Source of the DNA: CALKAL01 sp051846895
GTDB taxonomy: Bacteria > Bacillota > Bacilli > Bacillales > Alkalibacillaceae
Direction of reading: 5' to 3'
DNA length: 64,000 nucleotides
Assembly: GCA_051846895.1 (NCBI GenBank)
Contig: JBPYCQ010000006.1
Location: forward strand, 62,001-126,000
Every line of letters starts with the position of its first letter. Position 1 is the first letter of the stretch. The translations under genes were made by a program, and so were the position numbers. This document shows positions 43,052 to 52,075 of this stretch, piece after piece. A model generated the notes under the pieces. It worked only from the letters and a program-made list of their open reading frames with translations. It ran no database searches and was not told the origin of the DNA.

Positions 43052-43930
43052 ATGCGCATAACACAATCAATGCTTAATAATAATATGCTACGAAACATAA
43101 GCCAAAGCTACACTCGAATGGATAAATATATGAACCAACTATCAACAGGGAAAAAGATTAACCGCCCATCCGATGACCCAGTTGCCGCGATGAAGGGTAT
43201 TAGCTATCGCTCAGAATTGTCAAAGGTGAAACAGTTTGATCGGAATATCTCCGAAGTGCATAGTTGGATGGAGAATACGGATGATGCGTTGGATCAATCA
43301 GGTAAAGCCCTTCAGCGTATACGTGAATTAATTGTTCAAGCAAGTAACGATACGTATGAAGAAAACCAACGGAATAATATTAGCGAAGAAATTGAACAGT
43401 TGAAAGAACATTTGATGGATTTAGCTAATACGAAGGTTAATAATAAACATATATTCAGTGGGACGAACACCACTGAGCCAATGTTTATAAATGGGACATT
43501 AAATGCAAATTCGAATGATAACCCCGTTTATATTGAGGTATCTGATGGCATTGAGATTCGCGCCAACATAGAGCCGTCAAATGTATTTAATCAAGGCTTA
43601 TTTGACAAGATTGATGAAATCGTCACTGCATTAGAAGATCCAAATACAACTGGTGATGCATTAAATGGCTATATTGACGATATTGATGGACACTTTCAAG
43701 ACTTAGTAAACGAGCGAGCGGATCTTGGGGCACGAATGAACCGTGTCGATTTAATAGAAGACAGACTTGGCCAACTAGAAGTCTCTACAACAAAACTACT
43801 TTCTAGTAATGAAGATGCAGATATCGAAGAGGTCATTATGAACCTTGTTATGCAGGAAAGCGTACACCGCGCGGCATTAGGTGCCGGGGCGCGTATCCTT
43901 CAACCTTCATTAATAGATTTTCTACGATAG
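43052..43930 (+). CDS. flgL: FlgL, hook-associated protein 3
   Basis: The 292-residue protein starts MRITQSMLNNNMLRNISQSY and contains LSTGKKINRPSDDP, the flagellin-like N-terminal helix. The C-terminus (NLVMQESVHRAALGAGARIL) completes the junction fold. The gene follows flgK by 9 nt. Confidence 0.96.
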   Translation: MRITQSMLNNNMLRNISQSYTRMDKYMNQLSTGKKINRPSDDPVAAMKGISYRSELSKVKQFDRNISEVHSWMENTDDALDQSGKALQRIRELIVQASNDTYEENQRNNISEEIEQLKEHLMDLANTKVNNKHIFSGTNTTEPMFINGTLNANSNDNPVYIEVSDGIEIRANIEPSNVFNQGLFDKIDEIVTALEDPNTTGDALNGYIDDIDGHFQDLVNERADLGARMNRVDLIEDRLGQLEVSTTKLLSSNEDADIEEVIMNLVMQESVHRAALGAGARILQPSLIDFLR

Positions 43931-43937
43931 TAGATTC

Positions 43938-43972
43938 AGCTATCTGTTTAACGAGCAGATAGCTTTAATTTT
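43938..43972 (+). terminator. Hairpin between flgL and yviE, weak terminator
   Basis: AGCTATCTG and CAGATAGCT form a perfect 9-bp stem, followed by TTAATTTTC. The poor T-run suggests partial termination. Confidence 0.5.
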
Positions 43973-43993
43973 CTATAAAGTGAGTTGAGACAA

Positions 43994-44548
43994 ATGAACT
44001 TCCCAACGATTCAAATACAAACAAAGCCAGCGCTTATTGGTATTGAACAAACGAAAGGTCACCAATCAATTGAACAACCAAAAGCCGATCTTTCGATTGA
44101 ACAACCAAAGGCGGATTTATCAATAAGTCAAAAAAATGCGCGCCTGAATATCGACCAATCGCAAGCGTGGCATGATATGGAACTGTACGGACCATTAGAA
44201 GCAACAGACCGAGCGGCTAACAGAGGGCGACAGCAACTCCTAGAAGGAATCGCAAGGCGTGCTCAAGAAGGAAACCAATTAATGCAAATAGAAAATGGTG
44301 GCAATGCCATTCAATCAATTTCTAAAGCAAATAGCAACCGACCAATGGCACCAATCAACGTAACATGGATTCCGTCACGCTTTGCGGTAAAAATTCAGTT
44401 TGAACCGAATCAATTAGACATTCAAGCCCAAGCTAATAAACCATTAATTCAAAGTGAAACAAGACAGCCTATTATCAATTACCAACGTGGTGGCGTTAAC
44501 ATTTTCATGCAACAATATAATGACATCCAAATAGATGTAAAAGTTTAA
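43994..44548 (+). CDS. yviE: DUF6470 protein YviE
   Basis: The roughly 184-residue protein matches B. subtilis YviE by position and by pattern (FPTIQIQTKPALIGIEQ, LEATDRAANRGRQQLLEGIARRA). It contains a short internal repeat, twice SIEQPKADLSI. Its function is unknown. ATG 43994 is chosen; the stop overlaps the fliW region. Confidence 0.85.
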   Translation: MNFPTIQIQTKPALIGIEQTKGHQSIEQPKADLSIEQPKADLSISQKNARLNIDQSQAWHDMELYGPLEATDRAANRGRQQLLEGIARRAQEGNQLMQIENGGNAIQSISKANSNRPMAPINVTWIPSRFAVKIQFEPNQLDIQAQANKPLIQSETRQPIINYQRGGVNIFMQQYNDIQIDVKV

Positions 44549-44565
44549 TGAAGGGGAGTTTAGCG

Positions 44566-45003
44566 GTGGAAATAAGCACGGTATATTTCGGAGAAGTGAC
44601 GATTGACGAAACAAAAATTATAACGTTCGAGAACGGTCTACCTGGATTTAATGATGAAAGAGAGTTTGTTTTAATCGATATCGAAGGAAATCCAATGTTT
44701 CAAGTTTTGCAATCGGTGAATAGTGAGAATCTATCATTTATAGTGACAGACCCGTTTTTAATATACAAAGACTATGAATTTGATTTAGATGATGCAGTAC
44801 TTGAACAGCTTAAAGTAAAAACAAATGAAGATTTAATCATTCGCACAATGGTAACCGTACATAAACCTTTTGATCAATCAACAATCAACTTAAAAGCACC
44901 GATTATTATTAATCATAACGAAAAACTCGCAAAACAAATTGTATTACTCGAAGAACAATATACTACAAAACACCAAATTACAGTCAAAAAGGGAGGGGAG
45001 TAA
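44566..45003 (+). CDS. fliW: Flagellar assembly factor FliW
   Basis: The 145-residue protein shows TVYFGEVTIDETKIITFENGLPGF-type FliW motifs (here ITFENGLPGFNDEREFVL) and INLKAPIIIN. FliW binds CsrA when flagellin is absent or bound, the partner switch controlling hag translation. GTG 44566 has AAGGGGAG upstream; ATG 44548 lies ahead of that site. Confidence 0.93.
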   Translation: MEISTVYFGEVTIDETKIITFENGLPGFNDEREFVLIDIEGNPMFQVLQSVNSENLSFIVTDPFLIYKDYEFDLDDAVLEQLKVKTNEDLIIRTMVTVHKPFDQSTINLKAPIIINHNEKLAKQIVLLEEQYTTKHQITVKKGGE

Positions 45004-45004
45004 T

Positions 45005-45229
45005 ATGCTCGTTCTATCAAGAAAAGTAGGCGAATCAATCCGAATTGGAAACGATATAGTAGTTAGCGTTGTCGCGGTCGAAGGCGATCAAATAAAACTC
45101 GGCATTAAAGCTCCCCGAAACGTAGATATCCACCGAACAGAAATCTATGAACAAATCTTACAAGCTAACCGCGAAGCTGTACAAACAAAAAATACAATAA
45201 ATCTATTAAAAAACTTAAAAAACGACTAA
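45005..45229 (+). CDS. csrA: Carbon storage regulator CsrA
   Basis: The 74-residue protein is a complete CsrA: MLVLSRKVGESIRIG, then IKLGIKAPRNVDIHRTEIY. It blocks hag translation by binding the leader. GGAGGGGAG precedes the ATG. The hag promoter overlaps the csrA stop. Confidence 0.97.
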   Translation: MLVLSRKVGESIRIGNDIVVSVVAVEGDQIKLGIKAPRNVDIHRTEIYEQILQANREAVQTKNTINLLKNLKND

Positions 45230-45253
45230 ACAAAAAATAGAACCTGTCGATAA
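45227..45253 (+). promoter_or_regulatory. SigD promoter of hag
   Basis: TAAA (45227-45230), 15 nt, then GTCGATAA (45246-45253) matches TAAA-N15-GCCGATAT at most positions. It overlaps the stop codon of csrA and gives a leader of about 85 nt. Confidence 0.78.
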
Positions 45254-45300
45254 TAAGAATAGAAAGTGAAACAAATGTCGGCCGACTAAAGTTTCATTTT

Positions 45301-45336
45301 GTCACAAGGATGTGACGAAAACATATTTCAAGGAGG
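45301..45336 (+). promoter_or_regulatory. CsrA-binding sites in the hag leader
   Basis: GTCAC-AAGGAT-GTGAC (45301-45316) is a hairpin with GGA in its loop, and ACAAGGATGT matches the CsrA consensus. The second site is the ribosome site AAGGAGG (45330-45336) before the hag ATG. This is the two-site arrangement known for hag of B. subtilis. Confidence 0.8.
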
Positions 45337-45345
45337 AAAAAGAAT

Positions 45346-46525
45346 ATGAGAATTAATCACAATATTGCTGCGTTGAATACGCACAACCAATTAACGAACA
45401 ACAATAATGGAGTTCAAAAGTCTTTAGAAAAATTATCTTCAGGTCTTCGTATTAACCGTGCAGGTGATGATGCAGCAGGCCTATCAATTTCCGAAAAAAT
45501 GCGTGGACAAATTCGTGGGTTAGAAATGGCACAGAAGAATTCACAAGACGGTATTAGCTTAATTCAAACAGCAGAAGGTGCTCTTAATGAAACTCATTCA
45601 ATTCTTCAACGTATGCGTGAATTGGCGGTTCAAGCTGCAAATGACACAAACGCTGATGAAGACAGAACAGCAATAAAAGCAGAGATAGACGAGCTTGTTT
45701 CTGAGATTGATCGTATATCTGCTGATACGGAATTCAACACTAAATCATTATTAGATGGCACAACGACGAGTATTAGTATCCAAACGGGTGCCAACTCTGG
45801 AAACGATACAATTGATATTACTTTACAATCTATATCATCTACCGATTTATCTATCGACGCATTAGATGTTACCGATAACACAAATGCAAATACAGCAATT
45901 GACTCTATTCAAGGTGCAATCGATACGGTGTCAGAATTTCGTTCTAAATTAGGGGCAACACAGAATAGATTAGAGCACACAATTAATAACTTAAGTACTT
46001 CAGCAGAAAACCTAACAGCTGCAGAATCACGTATTCGTGACGTTGATCATACTGAAGCTGCTTAAAGCAGAATGAGGTATAGTCGTCCTAACTGGTAACG
46101 GTTAGTGATTACGATCGGGTGAATTGCTGGAAACCCCTTAAGCTTGCTCAACCACAGCGGAACTGGAAACGGTAAACGTGATGGTTTAAAAATGAGTAAG
46201 ATTGGGCAATCAGCAGCCAAGCTCCTGTCTCGAAAGAGTGGAGAAGGTTCAACGACTAGGATAGACCATCTAAAGCAGTAAGCCATGGTGATGAAATCCG
46301 TAGGTAGAAAAGGATGCCGCAATCCTTGGAAACCGAAGTGCCCGACCCCTACTAGGAAATCTAGAGGGTGAAGATATAGTCTAGTCATTTACGAAAGTAA
46401 ATGTTCGCACGATGGCGAAGGAAATGATGGAGTTCACTAAGAACAACATCTTAACTCAAGCGGCTCAAGCTATGTTAGCGCAAGCAAACCAAACTCCACA
46501 GGGAGTACTTCAATTACTACGTTAA
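45346..46525 (+). CDS. hag: Flagellin Hag, gene split by a group I intron
   Basis: Exon 1 (45346-46047, 234 codons) starts MRINHNIAALNTHNQL and carries LSSGLRINRAGDDAAGLSISEKM. Exon 2 (46412-46525) gives MAKEMMEFTKNNILTQ and ends QGVLQLLR. Joined, they give a 271-residue flagellin with the typical ...RIRDVD-MAKEMM junction and a short variable middle. Without splicing, translation stops after four or five more residues inside the intron and loses the C-terminal helix needed for filament formation. Confidence 0.93.
46048..46411 (+). ncRNA. Group I intron in hag, no ORF inside
   Basis: The 364-nt insert has the core elements of a subgroup IA-like intron: P element GAATTGCTGGAAA (46121-46133), Q element AATCAGCAGCCAAGC (46208-46222), R element GTTCAACGACTA (46247-46258) and S element AAGATATAGTC (46371-46381). 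The upstream exon ends in T and the intron ends in G, as required. P1 can form between TGAT at the exon end and GTCG, extended by ATACT with GGTAT. Boundaries restore flagellin exactly; a shift of a few nt is not excluded. Confidence 0.88.
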
Positions 46526-46533
46526 TAACATTA

Positions 46534-46576
46534 ATAGGACTTTAGCATTGTTTGCTAGAGTCCTATTTTTTATTTA
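46534..46576 (+). terminator. hag terminator
   Basis: A fully paired 13-bp stem (ATAGGACTTTAGC with GCTAGAGTCCTAT, one wobble) is followed by TTTTTTATTT. Confidence 0.9.
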
Positions 46577-46580
46577 ATAA

Positions 46581-47494
46581 TTATTTCTGGAAGCAAAGAA
46601 AAGTTAGAAAACTAAACGTAAACCCTGAAATGGACTTTAAAAATAATAGTTCATTGTATAAATCTTTTTTAATGACGATAGTAAATGCCTTAATACCTTC
46701 TTGTGGGAGGATCTCAAAATCTCTGTTCTCAATAATAAGCTGTTTTCGGTCATCTATAGAATTTAATTGATTTCTAACTTGCATAAGATTTTGTTGAAGT
46801 TTAGTGTTTATATCATGAGTAGGCTTTGAAATGTTTAGTGAATTTGGTAAATAGATTGTTGTTCTTTTATCATTGCCGACCTCTTCATAATTTGCTGAAT
46901 CTATAAATTTTCGTGTAATTTTATATTTGAGATAAGGGTTGATTAACTTTAGAAAGTAGAATATTTGAGGCTGATCATATAGAATTAAACGTTTTTGTTT
47001 ATCTAGTCTAAATTGTAATTCGAACTTATCTTTTAATGTATTTATTAGGAACTGATTTTAGTTAGTTGTAAATGATTCAGTAGAAAGTATAATCTTTAAT
47101 GGTGTGCCGCTTTTACTTAGCTTTAGATGTCCATCATCTAAATACCACCAACTAAGTGCGAGAGGGGATAAGTAGTGAATAATAATTTCTCTTGGTATTA
47201 TTTTAACTCTATTTATATACCATTGATCCTTAATTTGGCATAATATTGGATGTGTTTTTGATTGTACATAAAATTGTTCTGTATAACCTTTAGTTATTCG
47301 GTGGTCAACATTTTTCCTGTATTTAGGTTCGTTAATTGAAAGAAACATTTTTAATTGATCATAGCAGTAAAAACACCACTCTTTATCCCTCACTGAGTGT
47401 GAGAAACGGAGTCGTGGCTTTCTCCCATCTTGTAAAGTTAAATTTCCATCTCCTAGTAATTTACCAGTTAACATTTCTAATAATTTCGCTTCCA
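46581..47494 (-). pseudogene. LAGLIDADG homing endonuclease, interrupted by one in-frame stop
   Basis: Reading leftward from ATG 47494 (GGTGAT upstream), the protein has LAGLIDADG-type helices: EMLTGKLLGDGNLTL and LSPLALSWWYLDDGHLKL. After TESFTTN a TAA (47058-47060) stops it. The same frame then continues open to 46581 (NQFLINTLKDKFELQF, then TIYLPNSLNISKPTHDINTK), which reads as the natural second half. So this is one gene of about 304 codons with a nonsense mutation, or the N-terminal 145 residues act alone. It lies between the hag terminator and flaG promoter, opposite to both. Confidence 0.82.
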
Positions 47495-47586
47495 TAATAT
47501 CACCACAATACAACGAACATTTGTTCTAATTCTATTATAATAGACTCTGTTCAATTTGTAAATATCATAAATACTTATATAAAAAT

Positions 47587-47613
47587 TAAAAGAAATATCA
47601 TAAATACCGATAT
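47587..47613 (+). promoter_or_regulatory. SigD-type promoter before flaG
   Basis: TAAA (47587-47590), 15 nt and ACCGATAT (47606-47613) match the SigD consensus except for one base. It would drive flaG-fliD-fliS-fliT. Confidence 0.78.
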
Positions 47614-47650
47614 AATATAAAATAAACATGAACGAGGGGTTGCAGGTATA

Positions 47651-48010
47651 ATGGAGATAAAATCTATTAATCATTCACAACTCCTGCAGAGTAATCAAGA
47701 TTCTTATACACCAGTCAGGAATAAATCTGTCATGAAGGAAGTCGTCAAACATACGGAAAAGATGAATGAGAAAGCTGAAAAACTATCTAAAGATGAAGCG
47801 AAGGAATTAGTTGATGGTCTCAATCGATTTTTAGACCCGGTTGATTCGGCAATCAAATTTGTGTTTCATGATAAGTTACATGAGTATTATATTACAATTA
47901 TTGATCGTCAAACGGAGGAAGTTATTCGTGAGATTCCGCCGAAGAAGTTACTTGATGTTTACGCATCAATGGCTGAATTTATGGGATTAATCGTCGATGA
48001 AAAGATTTAA
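47651..48010 (+). CDS. flaG: FlaG family protein
   Basis: The 119-residue protein has the FlaG C-terminal pattern: NRFLDPVDSAIKFVFHDKL, YYITIIDRQTEEVIREIPPKKLLDVYA and a final MGLIVDEKI. FlaG influences filament length. It is B. subtilis YvyC by position and is first in the SigD operon. Confidence 0.9.
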   Translation: MEIKSINHSQLLQSNQDSYTPVRNKSVMKEVVKHTEKMNEKAEKLSKDEAKELVDGLNRFLDPVDSAIKFVFHDKLHEYYITIIDRQTEEVIREIPPKKLLDVYASMAEFMGLIVDEKI

Positions 48011-48025
48011 CTGGAGGTGCTTAAC

Positions 48026-50068
48026 ATGAGAATAGGTGGATTAGCAACAGGGATGGACATTGACCAGTTAGTTGGAGATTTGATGAAAGCAGAACGTATT
48101 CCGCTTGTTAAAATGCAACAAGATAGAACTTGGCTCACTTGGCAACGAGATGCTTATCGTGAAGTGAATACGATGTTTTTAGATTTTCGCTCGCAATTGA
48201 CACAGATGAAAACATCATCAACATTTCGTGCAAGAACAACGTCATCAACTAACGATGGACTTGTAACAGCAACAGCAACGAGTGCAGCGGGACAAACTAG
48301 TTACACAATTTCGGAAGTTAAACAATTGGCTAGTGCCGCTACGAAAGTGAACAATGATACAATATTTAAAGATCCAAAGTCAATCGATTCAAGAAAGAGT
48401 CTAGCTGAATTAGAGTCGGCTTTTTTCAATGATTCGATTAATTGGAGTATTGGAAGTACGAGCAATCAAACGGTTCGAGCAGAAACTGCAACTAATCAGT
48501 TTCAATTAGAATTGGCTAATGGGGTTCAATTAACAAATGATTACGGGAGCCAAACAACGATTAAAGTTAATGGCAAGAAATATGAAGTGGTTACAGACCC
48601 TAATGCGACTTTAACTGATCAGCAAGTGTTAGTCACGCAAGATGGGCAGCTTACTTTTAAAGAACCTTTTGATAAAGGAACAATCGTAGATGTCAGTTAT
48701 GTCGCAAATAAGCGTGTCCAGTCGTTTAGTTTTACAGAAAAGGACGAAGGAAAAGACACGATTCAGTTAAATCGAACACACTTAGTCAGTGATGCTGGAG
48801 AGTTCACCATAGCTATTGATGGGACGAGCTATAGCATTAATGGCACAAATATAGAAGATGGTGGCGGTAATGTTATTGGTACAGTTGATTATGCAAAAGG
48901 TCAGCTCAAATTTAATGATGAAAATTTCTTAGCAGAAAAAGAAGTAGAAGTATCTTTTAAAGAACGTTATACGAGTTTTAGCCTTGGTTCTCATACGAAA
49001 GACGGATATAAAGAGGAAATATTTAATATTAGCTCAAGTCGCTCGTTTAGCGGCATGATTAGTGATATTAATCGAGCAAACACGGGTGTGAATCTTTTTT
49101 ACGATGATATGACAGGCAAAATGACGTTAACACGGACAGAAACAGGTCAATTTAATGATTCTGGTGATGAGATAGTTGTTACTGGTGATTTTGCTAACCG
49201 TGTTTTAAGATTTGATCAAGCGTCAGAAACGGGTGGAGCAAACGCTATTTTTACGATTAACGGACTGGAAACACAACGTTATTCTAATAATTTTGAAGTT
49301 AATGGTGTTCAGTTTCAGTTGAAACAAGAGTTTTCTGGTGAAAATGTTTCTGTAAACGTTTCTAATGACACGGAAAAAGTATTTGAAAACATTAAAAGTT
49401 TTGTTGAAAAGTATAATGAACTGATCGGTTCGATTCAGGAAAAAACACAAGAAAAACGTTATCGTGACTACAAGCCACTTACAGATGAACAATATGAGGA
49501 TATGTCAGAAAAGCAGGCTGAACTTTGGGAAGAAAAAGCAAAAAGCGGTCTGTTAAGAAGTGACCAAACGTTAAATAGTGCGCTTACGAGTATGCGACGT
49601 GACTTTTACACGTCAGTTGAAAATAGTGAAGTTAATAATATGATGAAGCAGCTTGCTAGTATTGGGATTAAGACAACGACAAGATATTTAGATGGTGGAA
49701 AACTTGAGATTGATGAAGCAAAATTAAAATCAGCTATAGAAAATGATCCGGAATCAGTGGAGAAATTATTTACAGCCAATGGTTCAACCTACGAACAAAA
49801 AGGGATTTTACACCGACTGACTGATACAGTCACTCAAACGATGGATACAATTACTAATCGAGCAGGTAATAGCTTCCGTACTGAACAGCAGTATACGTTA
49901 GGACGTCGCTTAGTCGATTTGAATGACCGTATAGGTAATTTTGAAGACCGTTTAATGCAAGTTGAAGACCGTTATTGGCGTCAATTTACGGCAATGGAGA
50001 AAGCAATTCAAAGAATGAACCAACAGTCGATGTATCTCATGCAACAATTCGGCGGTGGCATGCAATAA
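48026..50068 (+). CDS. fliD: FliD, filament cap protein
   Basis: The 680-residue protein starts MRIGGLATGMDIDQLVGDLM and includes the N-terminal helix (QDRTWLTWQRDAYREVN) and C-terminal EDRLMQVEDRYWRQFTAMEKAIQRMN of filament caps; the last region is the D0 helix. It folds flagellin at the filament tip. ATG 48026 has TGGAGGTG upstream. Confidence 0.95.
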   Translation: MRIGGLATGMDIDQLVGDLMKAERIPLVKMQQDRTWLTWQRDAYREVNTMFLDFRSQLTQMKTSSTFRARTTSSTNDGLVTATATSAAGQTSYTISEVKQLASAATKVNNDTIFKDPKSIDSRKSLAELESAFFNDSINWSIGSTSNQTVRAETATNQFQLELANGVQLTNDYGSQTTIKVNGKKYEVVTDPNATLTDQQVLVTQDGQLTFKEPFDKGTIVDVSYVANKRVQSFSFTEKDEGKDTIQLNRTHLVSDAGEFTIAIDGTSYSINGTNIEDGGGNVIGTVDYAKGQLKFNDENFLAEKEVEVSFKERYTSFSLGSHTKDGYKEEIFNISSSRSFSGMISDINRANTGVNLFYDDMTGKMTLTRTETGQFNDSGDEIVVTGDFANRVLRFDQASETGGANAIFTINGLETQRYSNNFEVNGVQFQLKQEFSGENVSVNVSNDTEKVFENIKSFVEKYNELIGSIQEKTQEKRYRDYKPLTDEQYEDMSEKQAELWEEKAKSGLLRSDQTLNSALTSMRRDFYTSVENSEVNNMMKQLASIGIKTTTRYLDGGKLEIDEAKLKSAIENDPESVEKLFTANGSTYEQKGILHRLTDTVTQTMDTITNRAGNSFRTEQQYTLGRRLVDLNDRIGNFEDRLMQVEDRYWRQFTAMEKAIQRMNQQSMYLMQQFGGGMQ

Positions 50069-50086
50069 AAATGGGGGAGATTTTTC

Positions 50087-50479
50087 ATGAGTAATCAAGC
50101 GTACAATGCCTATCAACAAAATTCAATTCAAACCGCAATGCCAGGGGAACTTACGTTAATGCTGTATAATGGTTGCATTAAATTTATCAAACTAGCTAAA
50201 CGTGACATTGAAAACAAAGATATAGAAAATAAAAATATTAATATTCAAAAGGCACAAAACATTATTCAAGAATTAATGGTTACGTTAAATCAAGAATATG
50301 AGGTTTCTAAACAAGTGTTACCGCTATATGACTATATTCGCTATCAACTTATACAAGCTAACTTGAAAAATGATGTTGCAATATTAGATGAGGTCGAAGG
50401 TTTAGTTAGTGAGTTTCGTGATACGTGGAAAGAAGTATTAAAGCTTAGTCGTGAAAAATCTAAAGTAAGTGGGAATTAA
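50087..50479 (+). CDS. fliS: FliS, flagellin export chaperone
   Basis: The 130-residue protein has AYNAYQQNSIQTAMPGELTLMLYNGCIKFI, of which TAMPGELTLMLYNG is diagnostic. FliS binds newly made flagellin and also supports the FliW-CsrA switch. GGGGGAGA precedes the ATG, and the stop overlaps fliT. Confidence 0.96.
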   Translation: MSNQAYNAYQQNSIQTAMPGELTLMLYNGCIKFIKLAKRDIENKDIENKNINIQKAQNIIQELMVTLNQEYEVSKQVLPLYDYIRYQLIQANLKNDVAILDEVEGLVSEFRDTWKEVLKLSREKSKVSGN

Positions 50480-50835
50480 TGATGACACAACAACTTAAAG
50501 AATTGTATACACTTACAAAAGAAACTATGTTAAAGTTTGAAAATGAAACGGAACAAAATCGGGAGACATTAATTGTGGATTTCGAACAGTTCATTGAACA
50601 AAGAGGGAAGTTATTACAAGACGTACAGGGGCCATATACTGATGAAGAAATAAAACTTGGTCAAGAATTAATTCAGATGGATCAGAAAATAAAAACTTAC
50701 GTTGATTCGTTTCTATTGGAATTTAAATCAGAAATAAACTCTTTAGAGAAAAAACGTCAATCAAATAAAAAATATGTAAACCCATATGCTAATGTATTGA
50801 GCAATAATGGGAGTTTTATCGATAAAAAAAATTAA
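50479..50835 (+). CDS. fliT: FliT-like flagellar chaperone
   Basis: The 118-residue helical protein sits directly after fliS, like B. subtilis fliT, and has the FliT pattern (LKELYTLTKETMLKF, FIEQRGKLLQDVQG). It is likely the export chaperone of FliD. ATG 50479 or 50482 may be used. Confidence 0.82.
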   Translation: MMTQQLKELYTLTKETMLKFENETEQNRETLIVDFEQFIEQRGKLLQDVQGPYTDEEIKLGQELIQMDQKIKTYVDSFLLEFKSEINSLEKKRQSNKKYVNPYANVLSNNGSFIDKKN

Positions 50836-50844
50836 TTTTTAAAC

Positions 50845-50876
50845 CACTCAAGAAGCTGCCGTTTCTTGAGTTTTTC
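50845..50876 (+). terminator. Terminator after fliT
   Basis: ACTCAAGAA and TTCTTGAGT form a perfect 9-bp stem followed by TTTT, closing the flaG-fliDST operon. Confidence 0.85.
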
Positions 50877-50973
50877 TATATTCACTTATCGAACTAATGT
50901 TCAATAATAAAAGTATATTCTTCTTTCATTTCATTATTATTTTTCATAAAATAATGTTAAGGGAGATGGTCGT

Positions 50974-51327
50974 GTGATTGAAGAGAAATTGGATCGTATG
51001 GAAAATATGTTAGTGCAATTAGTGCGAATGGTAGGAGACAATAATAAAGACCAAAAGAGTTTAAGAGGTCAAATGACGCTTATGAATGACAGGCTTGATA
51101 GCATGGAAGGTCGACTTGACAAAATGGAGGGTCGCCTTGATAGTATGGAGGACCGATTCAATCAGATGGATGGCCGAATTGACAGAGTAGAAAAAAAGAG
51201 TGAGGAGCGGCATCAGATAGTGATGAACAAGCTTGAGGAAATGCAGCTTGGTCAAGATTACATGCTAGAGAAAATTAATCGTAATGAAAAAGAAATTGCA
51301 ATTATAAAACGTAGAATGAACATGTAA
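50974..51327 (+). CDS. Coiled-coil protein with heptad repeats
   Basis: The 117-residue protein is nearly all coiled coil. Residues about 38-70 are seven-residue repeats of the form RLDSMEG, RLDKMEG, RLDSMED, encoded by near-identical 21-bp DNA units. No enzymatic domain is present. GTG start after AAGGGAGATGG. It may be a small scaffold; related short coiled-coil proteins are common in Bacillaceae and of unknown role. Confidence 0.75.
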   Translation: MIEEKLDRMENMLVQLVRMVGDNNKDQKSLRGQMTLMNDRLDSMEGRLDKMEGRLDSMEDRFNQMDGRIDRVEKKSEERHQIVMNKLEEMQLGQDYMLEKINRNEKEIAIIKRRMNM

Positions 51328-51433
51328 TTTTAAAACTTTCGACACTTTGCAACAATTTTCTTCATTCGTTTAAGCAGGAATATTAATGGGTATGGTAGAA
51401 TATAGTTACATACAATAAAAGGAGGGCATGCAT

Positions 51434-51988
51434 ATGAAATATATTATTCGTGGTGAAAACATTGAAGTGACTGACGCAATCCGCGATTATGTGGAGAAGA
51501 AGATTGGGAAATTGGAAAGATATTTTGACACAACTCCTACTTCTGACGTGCATGTAAATTTAAGTGTCTACAATGATGAACAGCGAATTGAAGTGACGAT
51601 TCCGATGACTGATTTACTGCTTCGAGCGGAAGAGAATCATCAGGATTTGTATGCGGCAATTGATTTAGTTGTTGACAAGCTAGAACGTCAAATTCGTAAA
51701 TACAAAACAAAAATTAACCGTAAATTCCGTCAAAAAGGTGCTGCAAAGTATGTGTTTGCTGAAATGGAGAAGGAAGCGCGTAATGGTCAAGCCCAAGATG
51801 ACGATCAAATTGAAATTGTTAGAAGAAAACGTTTTGATTTAAAACCGATGGATTCAGAGGAAGCTGTACTGCAAATGGACATGTTAGGACATAATTTCTA
51901 CGTGTTTGAAAATGCTGAAACTGGTGAGACAAACGTCGTGTATAAACGTAAAGATGGTAAATATGGTTTAATCGAGCCGAATGCTTAA
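51434..51988 (+). CDS. hpf: Long-form ribosome hibernation factor Hpf
   Basis: The 184-residue protein has the N-terminal S30AE domain (MKYIIRGENIEVTDAIRDYV, then LYAAIDLVVDKLERQI) and the C-terminal dimerisation domain (EEAVLQMDMLGHNFYVFENA, of which MDMLGHNFYVF is diagnostic). It forms 100S ribosomes in stationary phase. ATG 51434 is preferred over ATG 51428 by spacing from AGGAGG. Confidence 0.95.
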   Translation: MKYIIRGENIEVTDAIRDYVEKKIGKLERYFDTTPTSDVHVNLSVYNDEQRIEVTIPMTDLLLRAEENHQDLYAAIDLVVDKLERQIRKYKTKINRKFRQKGAAKYVFAEMEKEARNGQAQDDDQIEIVRRKRFDLKPMDSEEAVLQMDMLGHNFYVFENAETGETNVVYKRKDGKYGLIEPNA

Positions 51989-52005
51989 TACTTAATATTT
52001 TTAAC

Positions 52006-52040
52006 AAACTCCTTCGTGATAGTGCGGAGGGGTTTTTCTT
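52006..52040 (+). terminator. hpf terminator
   Basis: ACTCCTTCG pairs with CGGAGGGGT (two wobbles), followed by TTTTTCTTTTG. Confidence 0.75.
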
Positions 52041-52075
52041 TTGTTCTTAGAAGGATTTTGCTGGCTGTGGAGTTT

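Noticed and set aside
46062..46388. Leftward reading frame of 108 codons inside the hag intron
   Set aside because: It overlaps the conserved intron core on the opposite strand, has no ribosome site and resembles no known protein.
47477..47674. Leftward reading frame upstream of the homing endonuclease
   Set aside because: It overlaps the SigD promoter and start of flaG, lacks a ribosome site and has no recognisable features.
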